Assembly: GCA_036986275.1 (NCBI GenBank)
Contig: BTRG01000049.1
Span: 1-18,250, forward strand
Direction: 5' to 3'
From: BTRG01 sp036986275
GTDB lineage: Bacteria > Pseudomonadota > Gammaproteobacteria > Acidiferrobacterales > SZUA-150
DNA length: 18,250 nucleotides
The position numbers were made by a program, and so were the translations under genes. A model generated the notes under the pieces. It was not told where the DNA came from. It saw only the letters and a program-made list of their open reading frames with translations, and searched no databases. Each line of letters begins with the position of its first letter. Within the stretch, counting starts at the first letter, position 1. Shown here piece by piece: positions 1-7,021 of the stretch.

Positions 1-85
1 CTTGTTCCTGATCATTGCACCGATCGGCTACGGCGTGGCGTACCTCTTCCACCGGGGGCTGGTGCCACCGCTCGTGACCGGGTGA
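1..85 (+). CDS. 3' end of a membrane protein (partial)
   Basis: An open frame runs in from the left edge and stops at TGA 83-85. The 27 visible residues contain one hydrophobic stretch (LFLIIAPIGYGVAYLF), a basic HRG turn and a short PPLVTG tail, as expected for the last transmembrane helix of an integral membrane protein. Too little remains to name the family. It lies on the same strand as the DedA gene, 110 nt upstream of it, with a weak hairpin between them. Confidence 0.5.
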   Translation, partial: LFLIIAPIGYGVAYLFHRGLVPPLVTG

Positions 86-113
86 GTCTGGAGTTCTGAT
101 TTCGGTCGGCCAT

Positions 114-145
114 CTATCAGGAGCGCCTGGTGTGCTCCCTGGTAG
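114..145 (+). terminator. weak hairpin after the first gene
   Basis: CTATCAGGAGC (114-124) can pair with GCTCCCTGGTAG (134-145) to give an 11-bp stem with one bulge and a 9-nt loop. No T run follows, so this is at best a weak terminator or an RNA-end-protecting hairpin. It sits 28 nt after the stop codon of the partial gene. Confidence 0.25.
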
Positions 146-194
146 ACGGCGTTACATATGCCTCCAGGTGTGCCACCCATAAAAGGATGGCAAA

Positions 195-830
195 GTGCCC
201 GAGATGGTACAATCCCTGCTGACAGCGGCGAACAACTATGAACCCGTGCTCGCAGAGTATGGTCTGCTTATCATCCTCGCTTCCATCGCCATAGAGGGCT
301 TCGGAATACCAGCCCCGGGTCAAAGCCTGCTTATCGCGGGTGCGCTGCTAAGTACACGTGGCGAGTTCGATATCCGCCTGTTATTGTTATCAGCTTGGTT
401 TGCTGCGTCAGCCGGGAGCGCGCTGGGTTATATTATCGGCAGACTCGGCGGTAGAAAACTGCTTCTCCGTCTGCCGCTCAGCCCCTCCCGACTGGAACGT
501 ATGGACGCTTTCTGTCAACGCCATGGCACGCTACTCGTGATCCTGTCGCGCTTCATCGACGGCCCCCGGCAACTCACCGGTATCTTCGTCGGCAGTCTGA
601 AAATGCCGGTAACTCTGTTTCTCCTGGCAACCAGCGCTGGGGCGGTACTATGGGTTGGATTCTGGGGGCTCGGCAGCTATTACCTTGGCCAGCATATTCA
701 CATCATTGCGCAGGTTTTCGAGTCTGTTGCACCTTATACCTGGGTTGCTACAGGACTTATAGTCCTCGCGTTAAGCGTCTATCTGTTCCGAAGACATAAT
801 CACCGCAAACCTGCACCCGGAAGAAAATAG
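195..830 (+). CDS. DedA/VTT-family membrane protein
   Basis: The protein has 211 aa and several hydrophobic segments. It carries the two re-entrant-loop signatures of the DedA (SNARE-associated/VTT) family: EGFGIPAPGQSLLIAGALLS near residues 34-53, and SRFIDGPRQLTGIFVGS around 118-134, with the family's conserved R, P/G and G positions. Members lie in the inner membrane and are linked to phospholipid (undecaprenyl-phosphate or PE) flipping and membrane homeostasis. The substrate here cannot be told from sequence. I chose the GTG at 195 because AAGGA (183-187) lies 7 nt upstream. An in-frame ATG at 204 is the alternative. It converges on the YHS gene at 854. Confidence 0.88.
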   Translation: MPEMVQSLLTAANNYEPVLAEYGLLIILASIAIEGFGIPAPGQSLLIAGALLSTRGEFDIRLLLLSAWFAASAGSALGYIIGRLGGRKLLLRLPLSPSRLERMDAFCQRHGTLLVILSRFIDGPRQLTGIFVGSLKMPVTLFLLATSAGAVLWVGFWGLGSYYLGQHIHIIAQVFESVAPYTWVATGLIVLALSVYLFRRHNHRKPAPGRK

Positions 831-853
831 CCAACCAGGTCGACATTGCCAGA

Positions 854-1138
854 CTATGTATAGTGTCCGGGTTCCGCCTTGAATTTGCCGAGGCAGGACT
901 CACTGCAGAAATAATAGTTCCGGCCGGCGTACTCTGTGTGATAACCGGAATCTTTCGATACCTCCATACCACACACCGGATCAACCAGGGTTTCTGATCC
1001 CGCATACTGTGCCGGATCCGCCTGAAATTTGCCGTGACAGCTCTCGGAACAAAAATACCAGCTTGTCCCCTGATACGTTTCCTGTGCCGCTGCTGTATCC
1101 GCAGAGATTTCCATACCGCATACTGGATCTTTAGCCAT
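854..1138 (-). CDS. double YHS-domain metal-binding protein
   Basis: The 94-aa protein consists almost wholly of two tandem YHS domains. Each has the pattern DPVCGMEx..., then YFCSESCxGKF and a closing P-x-x-Y, at about residues 4-44 and 51-94. The Cys in DPVCGM and the FCxxxC pair are the likely metal ligands. YHS proteins and domains recur in copper/heavy-metal loci, including as appendages of P1B ATPases. I prefer the ATG at 1138 over the in-frame TTG at 1144 because AAAGGAG sits 7 nt before the ATG. It starts 59 nt after the CFA synthase stop with no separate promoter seen, so it is probably the second gene of that unit, under the MerR-type promoter at 2671-2702. Confidence 0.88.
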   Translation of the reverse strand: MAKDPVCGMEISADTAAAQETYQGTSWYFCSESCHGKFQADPAQYAGSETLVDPVCGMEVSKDSGYHTEYAGRNYYFCSESCLGKFKAEPGHYT

Positions 1139-1197
1139 GTTCAATCTCCTTTCAGTTATCCATCAGTTAAACAGTAATCACCACCGATGCTGATCGC

Positions 1198-2586
1198 TTA
1201 CCGTCGTCTGGGTGCCGTCAATGCGGGGAGCCCTGTTAACAGGGCTGGATGGTGCACCCTGTCCCGGTAAATATCATCCCGTCGCAGCGGTATCGGCAAG
1301 GGCTCTCCAACGTGACCGACCAGTACCTGGTAGACGTTGATACTGCCTTGCTCGAAGTAGTAAGCCGAACCGGCCATATACAGCCGCCACAGCCGGTATA
1401 TCTTGTCACCAGCTGCACGGACCGCGAGATTTCTGTGCATCTCGAGCGATTTTACCCAACGTCGCAGGGTCAGTGCGTAGTGGCGCCTCAGACTTTCCAC
1501 GTCGAGCAGCTCGAAGCCCGCCTTTTCCATGGCGTCACTGACATCGCTGATGCGCGCCAGTTCGCCATCCGGGAAAACATAGCGGTTAATGAAACGCCTG
1601 ACCGAGGTTCGCCGCCAGCCGGTGTCATTGGTAATGCCGTGGTTGAGAAATAATCCGCCAGGTTTAAGCGCCCGCTTCGCGATTGCAAAGTAGCGGTCGA
1701 AATTCTTGCGTCCGATGTGTTCGAACATACCGACGCTGACGACACGATCATACTGCGCCTGGTCGGGAAGATCCCGGTAATCACGCAGTTCCACCGTAAC
1801 CTGGTCCCCAAGCCCCTCGGCGCGAATACGCCGCAAGGTATACCGGTACTGTTCTTCACTGAGCGTGATGCCGTGTGCCCGAACGCCATAATGGCGTGCC
1901 GCCCACAGTATCAGCGCACCCCAGCCACAACCGATATCCAGCAGTGTCTGGCCCGGCTCCAGGCGCAACTTGCGACAGATATAGTCGAGCTTGGCCTGCT
2001 GCGCCCTGGCGAGGCTCTGTTTACTATCCTTGAAGTAGGCGCAGGAATAGACCATTTCCGGATCCAGCCACAGGCGATAGAAATCATTACTGACATCGTA
2101 GTGGTGGGCAATGCTGCTCCTGGAGTTTCGCCTGGCCCTGCGACCGGCGCGCACTTCACGTGAGCCGTCGTGGACATGATCAGATGGCAACCGCAACGCA
2201 TTCCAGAGGACAGCAAGACGTTGTTTTAACGACCAGCTGGCGTGCTGTAAAAACTCCGTCAGACTGAACAGCGACTCCATGTCACCCTCGATATCGATGG
2301 CGCCTGCCAGATGGTCTTCAGCCAGGCGAACCAGATCCTGATGCAGAACCAGATCGCGCAATGCCCGGGGATGATTGAAAACCACTGTGCAGTACGCACC
2401 AGGTTCACCGATGACGGTCTCCCCGTTCCAGAGGCGCACGGCGACCGGCCCGGAGTAATCCTTCATCAGTCCCTGCACGATGCGCTTTCCCGCTTCCACA
2501 GCCCTCTCTGGCCGAGTGGAATGATCGACAGGCACTGGTGTAAGTGTTTCAGCAATAAGATTACGGGTTAAATTTTTGGTGTTCAT
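1198..2586 (-). CDS. cfa: cyclopropane-fatty-acyl-phospholipid synthase family protein
   Basis: This 462-aa SAM-dependent enzyme family transfers a methylene group to unsaturated acyl chains of membrane phospholipids. The N-terminal region (to about residue 150) matches the lipid-binding part of Cfa proteins. HHYDVSNDFY (about 160-169), MVYSCAYF (about 178-185) and the SAM-binding loop LLDIGCGWGAL (about 215-225) are the usual core motifs. The downstream Glu in SVGMFEHIGR, His in LNHGITN and Tyr in GSAYYFEQG match known active-site positions of E. coli Cfa. The ATG at 2586 has a strong GGAGGT 5 nt upstream. A MerR-type promoter lies 85 nt upstream, which links membrane cyclopropanation to a metal response. 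The YHS gene follows. Confidence 0.93.
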   Translation of the reverse strand: MNTKNLTRNLIAETLTPVPVDHSTRPERAVEAGKRIVQGLMKDYSGPVAVRLWNGETVIGEPGAYCTVVFNHPRALRDLVLHQDLVRLAEDHLAGAIDIEGDMESLFSLTEFLQHASWSLKQRLAVLWNALRLPSDHVHDGSREVRAGRRARRNSRSSIAHHYDVSNDFYRLWLDPEMVYSCAYFKDSKQSLARAQQAKLDYICRKLRLEPGQTLLDIGCGWGALILWAARHYGVRAHGITLSEEQYRYTLRRIRAEGLGDQVTVELRDYRDLPDQAQYDRVVSVGMFEHIGRKNFDRYFAIAKRALKPGGLFLNHGITNDTGWRRTSVRRFINRYVFPDGELARISDVSDAMEKAGFELLDVESLRRHYALTLRRWVKSLEMHRNLAVRAAGDKIYRLWRLYMAGSAYYFEQGSINVYQVLVGHVGEPLPIPLRRDDIYRDRVHHPALLTGLPALTAPRRR

Positions 2587-2670
2587 AATCCACCTCCTTT
2601 TCCGGCATCGCTGCGTTAATCGGCAAACGCAACTACAATGGTTCGGAACGCACCTTCTATCACTGAATAT

Positions 2671-2702
2671 ACTGTAGAACCTGGGTGCAACTTACAGGTC
2701 AA
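2671..2702 (-). promoter_or_regulatory. MerR-type (CueR-like) promoter/operator for the cfa-YHS unit
   Basis: On the minus strand, -35 TTGACC (2702-2697) and -10-like TACAGT (2676-2671) are 20 bp apart, or 19 if read one base earlier. The spacer carries a 21-bp dyad at 2679-2699: left arm ACCTGTA, core AGTTGCA, right arm CCCAGGT. Over-long spacers with such dyads are the signature of MerR-family regulators, which twist the DNA to align the two hexamers. The central TTGC is shared with CueR boxes. Two close relatives lie at 3810-3841 and 17906-17937. Confidence 0.78.
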
Positions 2703-2728
2703 GTGTTTTTATCTAGCCCTGTGACATT

Positions 2729-3175
2729 TTATTCAGCAACCATCCTGCGACTGGAAATATAGGCGGAGAACCTGCAGTCACTATGTTTGATATGGGCCAT
2801 AAACCAGATTTTAAGCCCCCTGGCCATCTCTGAACCCAGTTTAATGTCCCCGGATTCACGCTCCACGTTGATGGCCAGTTTCAATTCGGCCAGCAACATA
2901 ATATGTTCTCGTCTGTGCGCAGCGTAATCCGGATATTCGGCCTCCAGCATGAATGCTTCTTCATATTCAAAATGCTTTTTTACCGCCTGGTATAGATTGC
3001 CGACCAGTTCAGACAGATTCTGCTTCCACGATACAGAACCACCGCTCTGCGTATTTTCACTACAGCAACAGGCATTCGCCACCCTGCTTATGCAAGCAGC
3101 GAGTTCAACATGCTGAGCATCCAGGGTTTCTATGCCGGTCAACCATCCATCACACCCCGTAAAAGACTTTTCCAT
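2729..3175 (-). CDS. bacteriohemerythrin
   Basis: This 148-aa single-domain protein has all seven di-iron ligands of bacterial hemerythrins: His22 (in LDAQH), His68 and Glu72 (HFEYE), His87 and His91 (HRREH), and His128 with Asp133 (HIKHSD). The N-terminal W-x-x-G-I-E-T-L-D motif is also typical. The family binds O2 reversibly and may deliver or scavenge O2 or sense NO. Which applies here is not visible. An unusual CCC triplet sits at 36-38. I chose ATG 3175 because GAGGG lies 7 nt upstream; the frame extends to 3211 without a better site. It lies between two metal-type promoters but has no recognisable copy of its own. Confidence 0.9.
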   Translation of the reverse strand: MEKSFTGCDGWLTGIETLDAQHVELAACISRVANACCCSENTQSGGSVSWKQNLSELVGNLYQAVKKHFEYEEAFMLEAEYPDYAAHRREHIMLLAELKLAINVERESGDIKLGSEMARGLKIWFMAHIKHSDCRFSAYISSRRMVAE

Positions 3176-3262
3176 TGAACAACCCTCAGAGATAGCCGAT
3201 TGACCACCCACCGTTCTTTCATGTTTCAGGTCTGATATATATTAGTCTGCTGCACACCACGC

Positions 3263-3346
3263 CGGCCTGGATCCTGCCGGGTGACAGTGGGGGCACGGAT
3301 CTGTTGCCAAACCCGCTACCCGCACGCACCTTTCAGATCCAGGCCG
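3263..3346. repeat. 11-bp inverted repeat in the gap between SPW and hemerythrin genes
   Basis: CGGCCTGGATC (3263-3273) is repeated perfectly inverted as GATCCAGGCCG (3336-3346), 62 nt apart, within the 203-nt gap 3176-3378. In the SPW transcript it could form a long-loop hairpin. There is no T run. Nothing else gene-like was seen in this gap. Confidence 0.4.
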
Positions 3347-3378
3347 ATCGCTGCCTCCTCTCAGTTAATAAGAAGTCG

Positions 3379-3747
3379 CTATGCGTGCCCGTGCCCGTGC
3401 CCGGATCCCTCCACGGGAACCGACTTCTCCAAGGTAACCGCCAATGCGGCGCCACCGATCAGAAGGCCTACGATGATCTGGTTCCACATCGGACCTGCCA
3501 GATTCGTAAAGCCCAGGACAAACGGTGCGGCGATCAACCAGAGTCCCAGCACCATGTTGGTATACTCCTCCCACAATTGCGGGCGGGCGAGTGCCGCGAT
3601 CGCAAAGATCGCCACCGCCGTTCCGGTCAGATAGGAGTTGATTGCGGCCACATCGCCAACAGCACCTACACCAAAGAACGGTGCTAGTACAAGGTATGCA
3701 CCCAACAGGACATTCGTCCAGTCTTGCCATCGTTGCTTTTTCATCAC
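3379..3747 (-). CDS. SPW-repeat integral membrane protein
   Basis: The 122-aa protein has four predicted transmembrane helices arranged as two repeats. Each begins with an SPW-family-like signature: QDWTNVLLGAYLVLAPF (about 8-24) and EEYTNMVLGLWLIAAPF (about 60-76). A short His/Gly tail (GHGHGHA) follows the last helix and could bind metal. The family's function is unknown. ATG 3747 has AGGAGG 6 nt upstream; ATG 3744 is next in line. The MerR-type promoter at 3810-3841 is 62 nt upstream, and together with the His tail it suggests a role in metal or envelope stress. Confidence 0.87.
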   Translation of the reverse strand: MMKKQRWQDWTNVLLGAYLVLAPFFGVGAVGDVAAINSYLTGTAVAIFAIAALARPQLWEEYTNMVLGLWLIAAPFVLGFTNLAGPMWNQIIVGLLIGGAALAVTLEKSVPVEGSGHGHGHA

Positions 3748-3809
3748 ACACCTCCTTTTGTTCCTCTGCAGCGCTATCCATTGTTGACAACACTCTGGAA
3801 CACATTATT

Positions 3810-3841
3810 TTTATAGCACCTGTGAGCAAGGCACAGGTCAA
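3810..3841 (-). promoter_or_regulatory. MerR-type (CueR-like) promoter/operator for the SPW gene
   Basis: This is the best of the three copies. -35 TTGACC (3841-3836) and -10 TATAAA (3815-3810) are 20 bp apart (19 to CTATAA). The 21-bp dyad at 3818-3838 has perfect 7-bp arms, ACCTGTG and CACAGGT, around the core CCTTGCT. E. coli CueR sites have the same layout with ACCTTCC and GGAAGGT arms and a TTGC-containing core. The regulator gene itself is not in this window. Confidence 0.82.
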
Positions 3842-3912
3842 GGAACAAAGGGAAATATTTTCATCGAGTCAGGCGGCGGCGAAGAACGGCCACATGGCTG
3901 CTGGAAAGTTAA

Positions 3913-3959
3913 AATGATGCGAATGCATCATCCAAACATTTCGAAAGACGCCCTAAGAT
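3913..3959 (+). promoter_or_regulatory. AATGATGC-N4-GCATCATT dyad and promoter upstream of usp
   Basis: The dyad AATGATGC, GAAT, GCATCATC occupies 3913-3932, with only the outermost base pair imperfect. After exactly 21 nt comes a -10-like TAAGAT (3954-3959), with no good -35. This puts the dyad centre near -43, the class-II activator position. The same dyad-to-(-10) distance is found at 5881-5927 and 16227-16273. The start codon of usp is 99 nt beyond the -10. Confidence 0.72.
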
Positions 3960-4058
3960 ATCTCCTCGCACTGACCCGGACTTGGTATCTTTGCGCCGTG
4001 CCCGGGCGCCGTGTAAACGGCGGAATTTATCCATTAGACCCACGGTAAGGAGTCGGCC

Positions 4059-4523
4059 ATGAAAAAAGTGTTACTAGCGGTGGATGATACAAAAGGTGCG
4101 GTCCGGGCGGCAGAAACACTGATCAAATTCTATTCGGGAGTTAGACCCGTACACGTGGTACTGGTCTATGTCGAAAAATTTCTGGGTAGATCACTGGTAG
4201 GGGAAGCGCTCGGAAGTGGTCCCGAAATGGATGAAATAAAAATGGCCTTGAAGGATACCGACTACCAGCAAATGCTGGACAAAAAGGCCGAGAAAATCCT
4301 GGCCTGTTACACAAAAATGCTGAATGATGCCGGGATTACCGCTATCAAGCCCGTAGTGAAGGAAGGCCACCCGGCGGATGAAATACTCGCAACCGCAATG
4401 GAAGAAGCTACCGAGTTGATTGTCCTCGGATCGCGGGGTGACCGACGCCACGATTTTCTGATCGGCAGTGTCAGCCGGGAGGTCGCCAACGCGTCGCCCA
4501 TTCCGGTGCTGTTGGCACGGTAG
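4059..4523 (+). CDS. universal stress protein (UspA family)
   Basis: The single-domain, 154-aa Usp begins with the family strand MKKVLLAVDDTKGA and ends with the nucleotide-loop region GSRGDRRHDFLIGSVS (about 128-143), then ASPIPVLLAR. The canonical ATP motif is G-x2-G-x9-G-(S/T). Here only eight residues separate the second and third glycines, so nucleotide binding may be altered or absent. ATG 4059 has AAGGAG 6 nt upstream. It is the first gene of a two-gene unit with the DUF1858 protein, behind the dyad promoter at 3913-3959, which implies stress or redox control. Confidence 0.92.
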   Translation: MKKVLLAVDDTKGAVRAAETLIKFYSGVRPVHVVLVYVEKFLGRSLVGEALGSGPEMDEIKMALKDTDYQQMLDKKAEKILACYTKMLNDAGITAIKPVVKEGHPADEILATAMEEATELIVLGSRGDRRHDFLIGSVSREVANASPIPVLLAR

Positions 4524-4533
4524 TCAACTGCTT

Positions 4534-4728
4534 ATGGACATCGACACTTCAACAAAAGTAGGTTCAATACTAAGGGACTATCCGGAACTGACTGACTGGT
4601 TCATGGATATGGGGTTGTGCGGGTGTGGCAATGATTCAACCATGATGTGGACGCTGGAAAGGCTGGCCAGAGAAAAAGATATGGATGTTACTGCGCTGCT
4701 TGATGACATAAATGAAAGAATTACCTGA
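4534..4728 (+). CDS. DUF1858-domain small protein
   Basis: A 64-aa protein with the DUF1858 pattern: an N-terminal segment (TKVGSILRDYPELTDWFMDMGL), a cysteine turn (CGCGN), then a helix and LLDDINERI. Related domains occur alone or fused to hemerythrin-like or redox proteins in anaerobes and denitrifiers, and the cysteines may bind metal; the function is not established. The start is ATG 4534, 10 nt after the usp stop, with no strong ribosome site, so translational coupling to usp is likely. An upstream in-frame extension inside usp is not supported. Confidence 0.8.
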   Translation: MDIDTSTKVGSILRDYPELTDWFMDMGLCGCGNDSTMMWTLERLAREKDMDVTALLDDINERIT

Positions 4729-4740
4729 ATTTTATCCATA

Positions 4741-4773
4741 AAAAACCAGATGGGGTTTTCGAATCCCATCTGG
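4741..4773 (-). terminator. rho-independent terminator of the rhodanese gene
   Basis: CCAGATGGG (4746-4754) pairs perfectly with CCCATCTGG (4765-4773) around a 10-nt loop. On the minus strand the stem is followed by TTTTT, 25 nt past the rhodanese stop. On the plus strand it lies 17 nt after the DUF1858 stop but lacks a T run on that side, so it is mainly a minus-strand terminator. Confidence 0.85.
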
Positions 4774-4798
4774 CTTAAACTTAAGTCCTTAACCTGGT

Positions 4799-5818
4799 TT
4801 ACTTACTCTTCTTTTCAAGCTCCTTGACTTTCTTTTTAAGCTTCTTCATTTCCTTATTCATCTTGGCGAAGTTAAACCATTGCTCACCCTCAACAGGAAG
4901 CATCAGCGAGGAACCATAGACCCTCCATGAGTCATCCCAGTTCGCGGGATCTTTGAAGCCAAGCAGCCTCAGTTGGAGATAAGTCAGGGTCGAACGCGTG
5001 CCCGTCTGGCAGTAGGCGACGGTGCGTGTGTTTTTATCAAGCATGCCGAACACCTTATGCGCCTGATCCGCATCAAGGTAGCCGGTCGGCTTCATCTTTC
5101 CTGTCTTCTTGTCTTCTTTCTGAAGGGTGGTATCCAGATGTGATTTATTCATCGTCACATTGGGTATATGACCGCCCCTGATCGCCCGGATATCCTTCCC
5201 GTCAAATTCCTTTTTTGTCCTTGAATCGATAAGCTGTGTCGATTTTGCTTGTCCCTTGGCGATCTCCACTATCTCACCTGTCGAGGCATACCTGCCGGCC
5301 ACGACCCTGGCCTTGAAGGTTTTAGCGTTTTTCATTACGGGTTTATTATCGAGCCTGTTGCCCGCCTTACGCCAGGCATCGAGCCCCCCGTTGAGGACAT
5401 GGACCTTATCATGCCCGAGATACTCCATAATCCAGAAACCGACAGTGGCATCCGTCAGCGTTTTCACATCTCCATGATAAAAAACGACATGGGTGTCATT
5501 GCCGATACCAACCTTTCCGAAAAGCTTCTCATACTTTGTGGTGTCTTGAAAAACTCTCGCGGTGTGATCGCGAAGGGCCTTCTTGCAGCGTTTGCCGAGA
5601 CTGATGGCGCCGGAAATATGACCCTTGGCATAATCTTCCAGATCCCTGCAGTCAACGACCACCCAGTCGGGTTTGTTGATGTTCTTCTTGACCACCTCTG
5701 ACGTGACAAGAAGGTCAGGATTTTCCCATTTCGATGCCGAGGCGATCCCAACCCAGCTGACAAGGAAAATGGCCAGAATCCCCACACCATGGATTCGCAA
5801 TTTTTGCAGTTTGCTCAT
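4799..5818 (-). CDS. secreted two-domain rhodanese-type sulfurtransferase
   Basis: The 339-aa protein has a basic N-terminus, a hydrophobic core and an ASAS-K cleavage-type site near 29, indicating export to the periplasm. Two rhodanese domains follow. The first (about 35-153) reads YHGDVKT where the catalytic loop should be and has no Cys, so it is inactive. The second (about 175-313) has the six-residue loop CQTGTRS with Cys270 as the probable persulfide carrier. The tail (about 318-339) is a Lys/Glu-rich coiled coil, KEMKKLKKKVKELEKK. Such proteins move sulfane sulfur from thiosulfate or persulfides. ATG 5818 has GGAGGT upstream. It is a single-gene unit under the 5881-5927 dyad promoter. 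Confidence 0.9.
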   Translation of the reverse strand: MSKLQKLRIHGVGILAIFLVSWVGIASASKWENPDLLVTSEVVKKNINKPDWVVVDCRDLEDYAKGHISGAISLGKRCKKALRDHTARVFQDTTKYEKLFGKVGIGNDTHVVFYHGDVKTLTDATVGFWIMEYLGHDKVHVLNGGLDAWRKAGNRLDNKPVMKNAKTFKARVVAGRYASTGEIVEIAKGQAKSTQLIDSRTKKEFDGKDIRAIRGGHIPNVTMNKSHLDTTLQKEDKKTGKMKPTGYLDADQAHKVFGMLDKNTRTVAYCQTGTRSTLTYLQLRLLGFKDPANWDDSWRVYGSSLMLPVEGEQWFNFAKMNKEMKKLKKKVKELEKKSK

Positions 5819-5880
5819 AACTCACCTCCATTCATCCAATCCAAAATTCTGTTCTCATTTCCGCACTGCATCCAACCTGC

Positions 5881-5927
5881 ATCAGAACATCGAGCATTGC
5901 CAAATGGAATGATGCATCTGCATCATT
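5881..5927 (-). promoter_or_regulatory. AATGATGC-N4-GCATCATT dyad and promoter of the rhodanese gene
   Basis: A perfect 20-bp dyad, AATGATGC, ATCT, GCATCATT, lies at 5908-5927. Reading the minus strand, 21 nt separate it from TCTGAT (5886-5881), a weak -10-like hexamer at the same spacing as in the other two copies. On the plus strand the hexamer at that spacing is CAACTC, so the site probably serves the rhodanese gene rather than the glycosyltransferase, although it lies between both. Confidence 0.68.
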
Positions 5928-6016
5928 TCTCAAAGCGAACTTTTTCCCCAACTCCTCAGCGACAGCTGAGACGGACTCTGGTATCGTGGTTTTTTAATTT
6001 TCGTTATCTATGGACT

Positions 6017-7021
6017 ATGGATAACCTTATCTCCATCATAATTCCCAACCATCAAGGAGGTACCACAATAGGTAAGTGCCTCGAAGCAGCCTTTGCGTCC
6101 AAATACCGGAACTTTGAAGTTATCGTGGTTGATGATGGTTCCGTAGACAACTCAATCGAGATAATTATGAGCTTCCCCTGCAAGCTTATCCAAATGGACA
6201 GACATTCCGGCGCAGCGCGGGCAAGGAATATCGGGGCCGCTCACAGTAATGGCAATATTCTCTTCTTTACCGATGCCGACTGCCTGCTTCAGGAAAATAC
6301 TCTTTCTATAGCCAGCCAGGCAATATCTTCGGCAGACCCCAGCAGCATCATTGGGGGCACCTATACACGCATTCCATTCGACAACAGCTTCTTTAGTCTG
6401 TTTCAGTCCGTCTTTGTAAATTATTCAGAGACCAGGGAAGTGGAACATCCCGACTACATTGCGACCCATGCAATGGTCATCGATGCCCGGAGTTTCCGGA
6501 AAAGCGGTGGATTTACCGAGGAGTTCCTGCCGATACTCGAAGATGTCGACTTCAGCCACCGATTGCGCCAGGCCGGATACAGGCTTGTCATGAACCCGGC
6601 TATCCAGGTGCAACACATCTTCAATTTTTCTCTGTGTCGCTCTTTGCACAATGCCATCAGGAAATCGATGTACTGGACCATATACTCCATAAAAAACGGG
6701 GATGTATTTTCCGACTCCGGCACGGCATCCATAGGCCTGAAAACCAATGTGGCCGCCTGTTTTTCCACCGCACTTCTTTTACCCGCCTTTCTTTTGACTG
6801 AGAACAATGCATTCATATTGCTTATCCCGTGGATTCTTGCCATCGACCTGTTTGTAAACAGAGGCTTACTGATGGCATTTTACCGCGCCAAAGGATTCCT
6901 GTTTGCGCTCACCGCGACATCATATTATCTGTTGCTGTACCCCGTAGCAGTGGGCACCGGCGTACTTTCCGGTATTGCCAGATACTTCTCCGCTGTGCGT
7001 GCCTTGCGGGAGAACGCTTGA
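6017..7021 (+). CDS. family 2 glycosyltransferase with C-terminal membrane helices
   Basis: This 334-aa protein has a GT-A fold. It contains ISIIIPNHQGG at the start, VVDDGSVDNS (about 37-46) for nucleotide binding, the metal-binding TDAD (about 90) and the acceptor-side LEDVDFSHRLRQAGY around 175-190. Two to three hydrophobic helices follow residue 240, so it is anchored in the inner membrane. It should transfer a sugar from a nucleotide donor, probably to a lipid or glycan; substrate unknown. I chose ATG 6017, where GT2 similarity begins. The frame is open back to 5789 but that part is not protein-like, and no strong ribosome site is seen. Its stop overlaps the radical SAM start (TGATG), so the two are co-translated. 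Confidence 0.87.
   Translation: MDNLISIIIPNHQGGTTIGKCLEAAFASKYRNFEVIVVDDGSVDNSIEIIMSFPCKLIQMDRHSGAARARNIGAAHSNGNILFFTDADCLLQENTLSIASQAISSADPSSIIGGTYTRIPFDNSFFSLFQSVFVNYSETREVEHPDYIATHAMVIDARSFRKSGGFTEEFLPILEDVDFSHRLRQAGYRLVMNPAIQVQHIFNFSLCRSLHNAIRKSMYWTIYSIKNGDVFSDSGTASIGLKTNVAACFSTALLLPAFLLTENNAFILLIPWILAIDLFVNRGLLMAFYRAKGFLFALTATSYYLLLYPVAVGTGVLSGIARYFSAVRALRENA

Noticed and set aside
1249..1653. 134-aa plus-strand frame inside the CFA synthase gene
   Set aside because: It is antisense to a gene with complete catalytic motifs and has no ribosome site.
3984..4000. Possible sigma-54 promoter (TTGGTATCTTTGCG) before usp
   Set aside because: GG and GC are 7 nt apart instead of the required 10.
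5908..5927. FNR or CRP box
   Set aside because: The dyad arms and spacing (TGATGC-N4-GCATCA) do not match TTGAT-N4-ATCAA or TGTGA-N6-TCACA.
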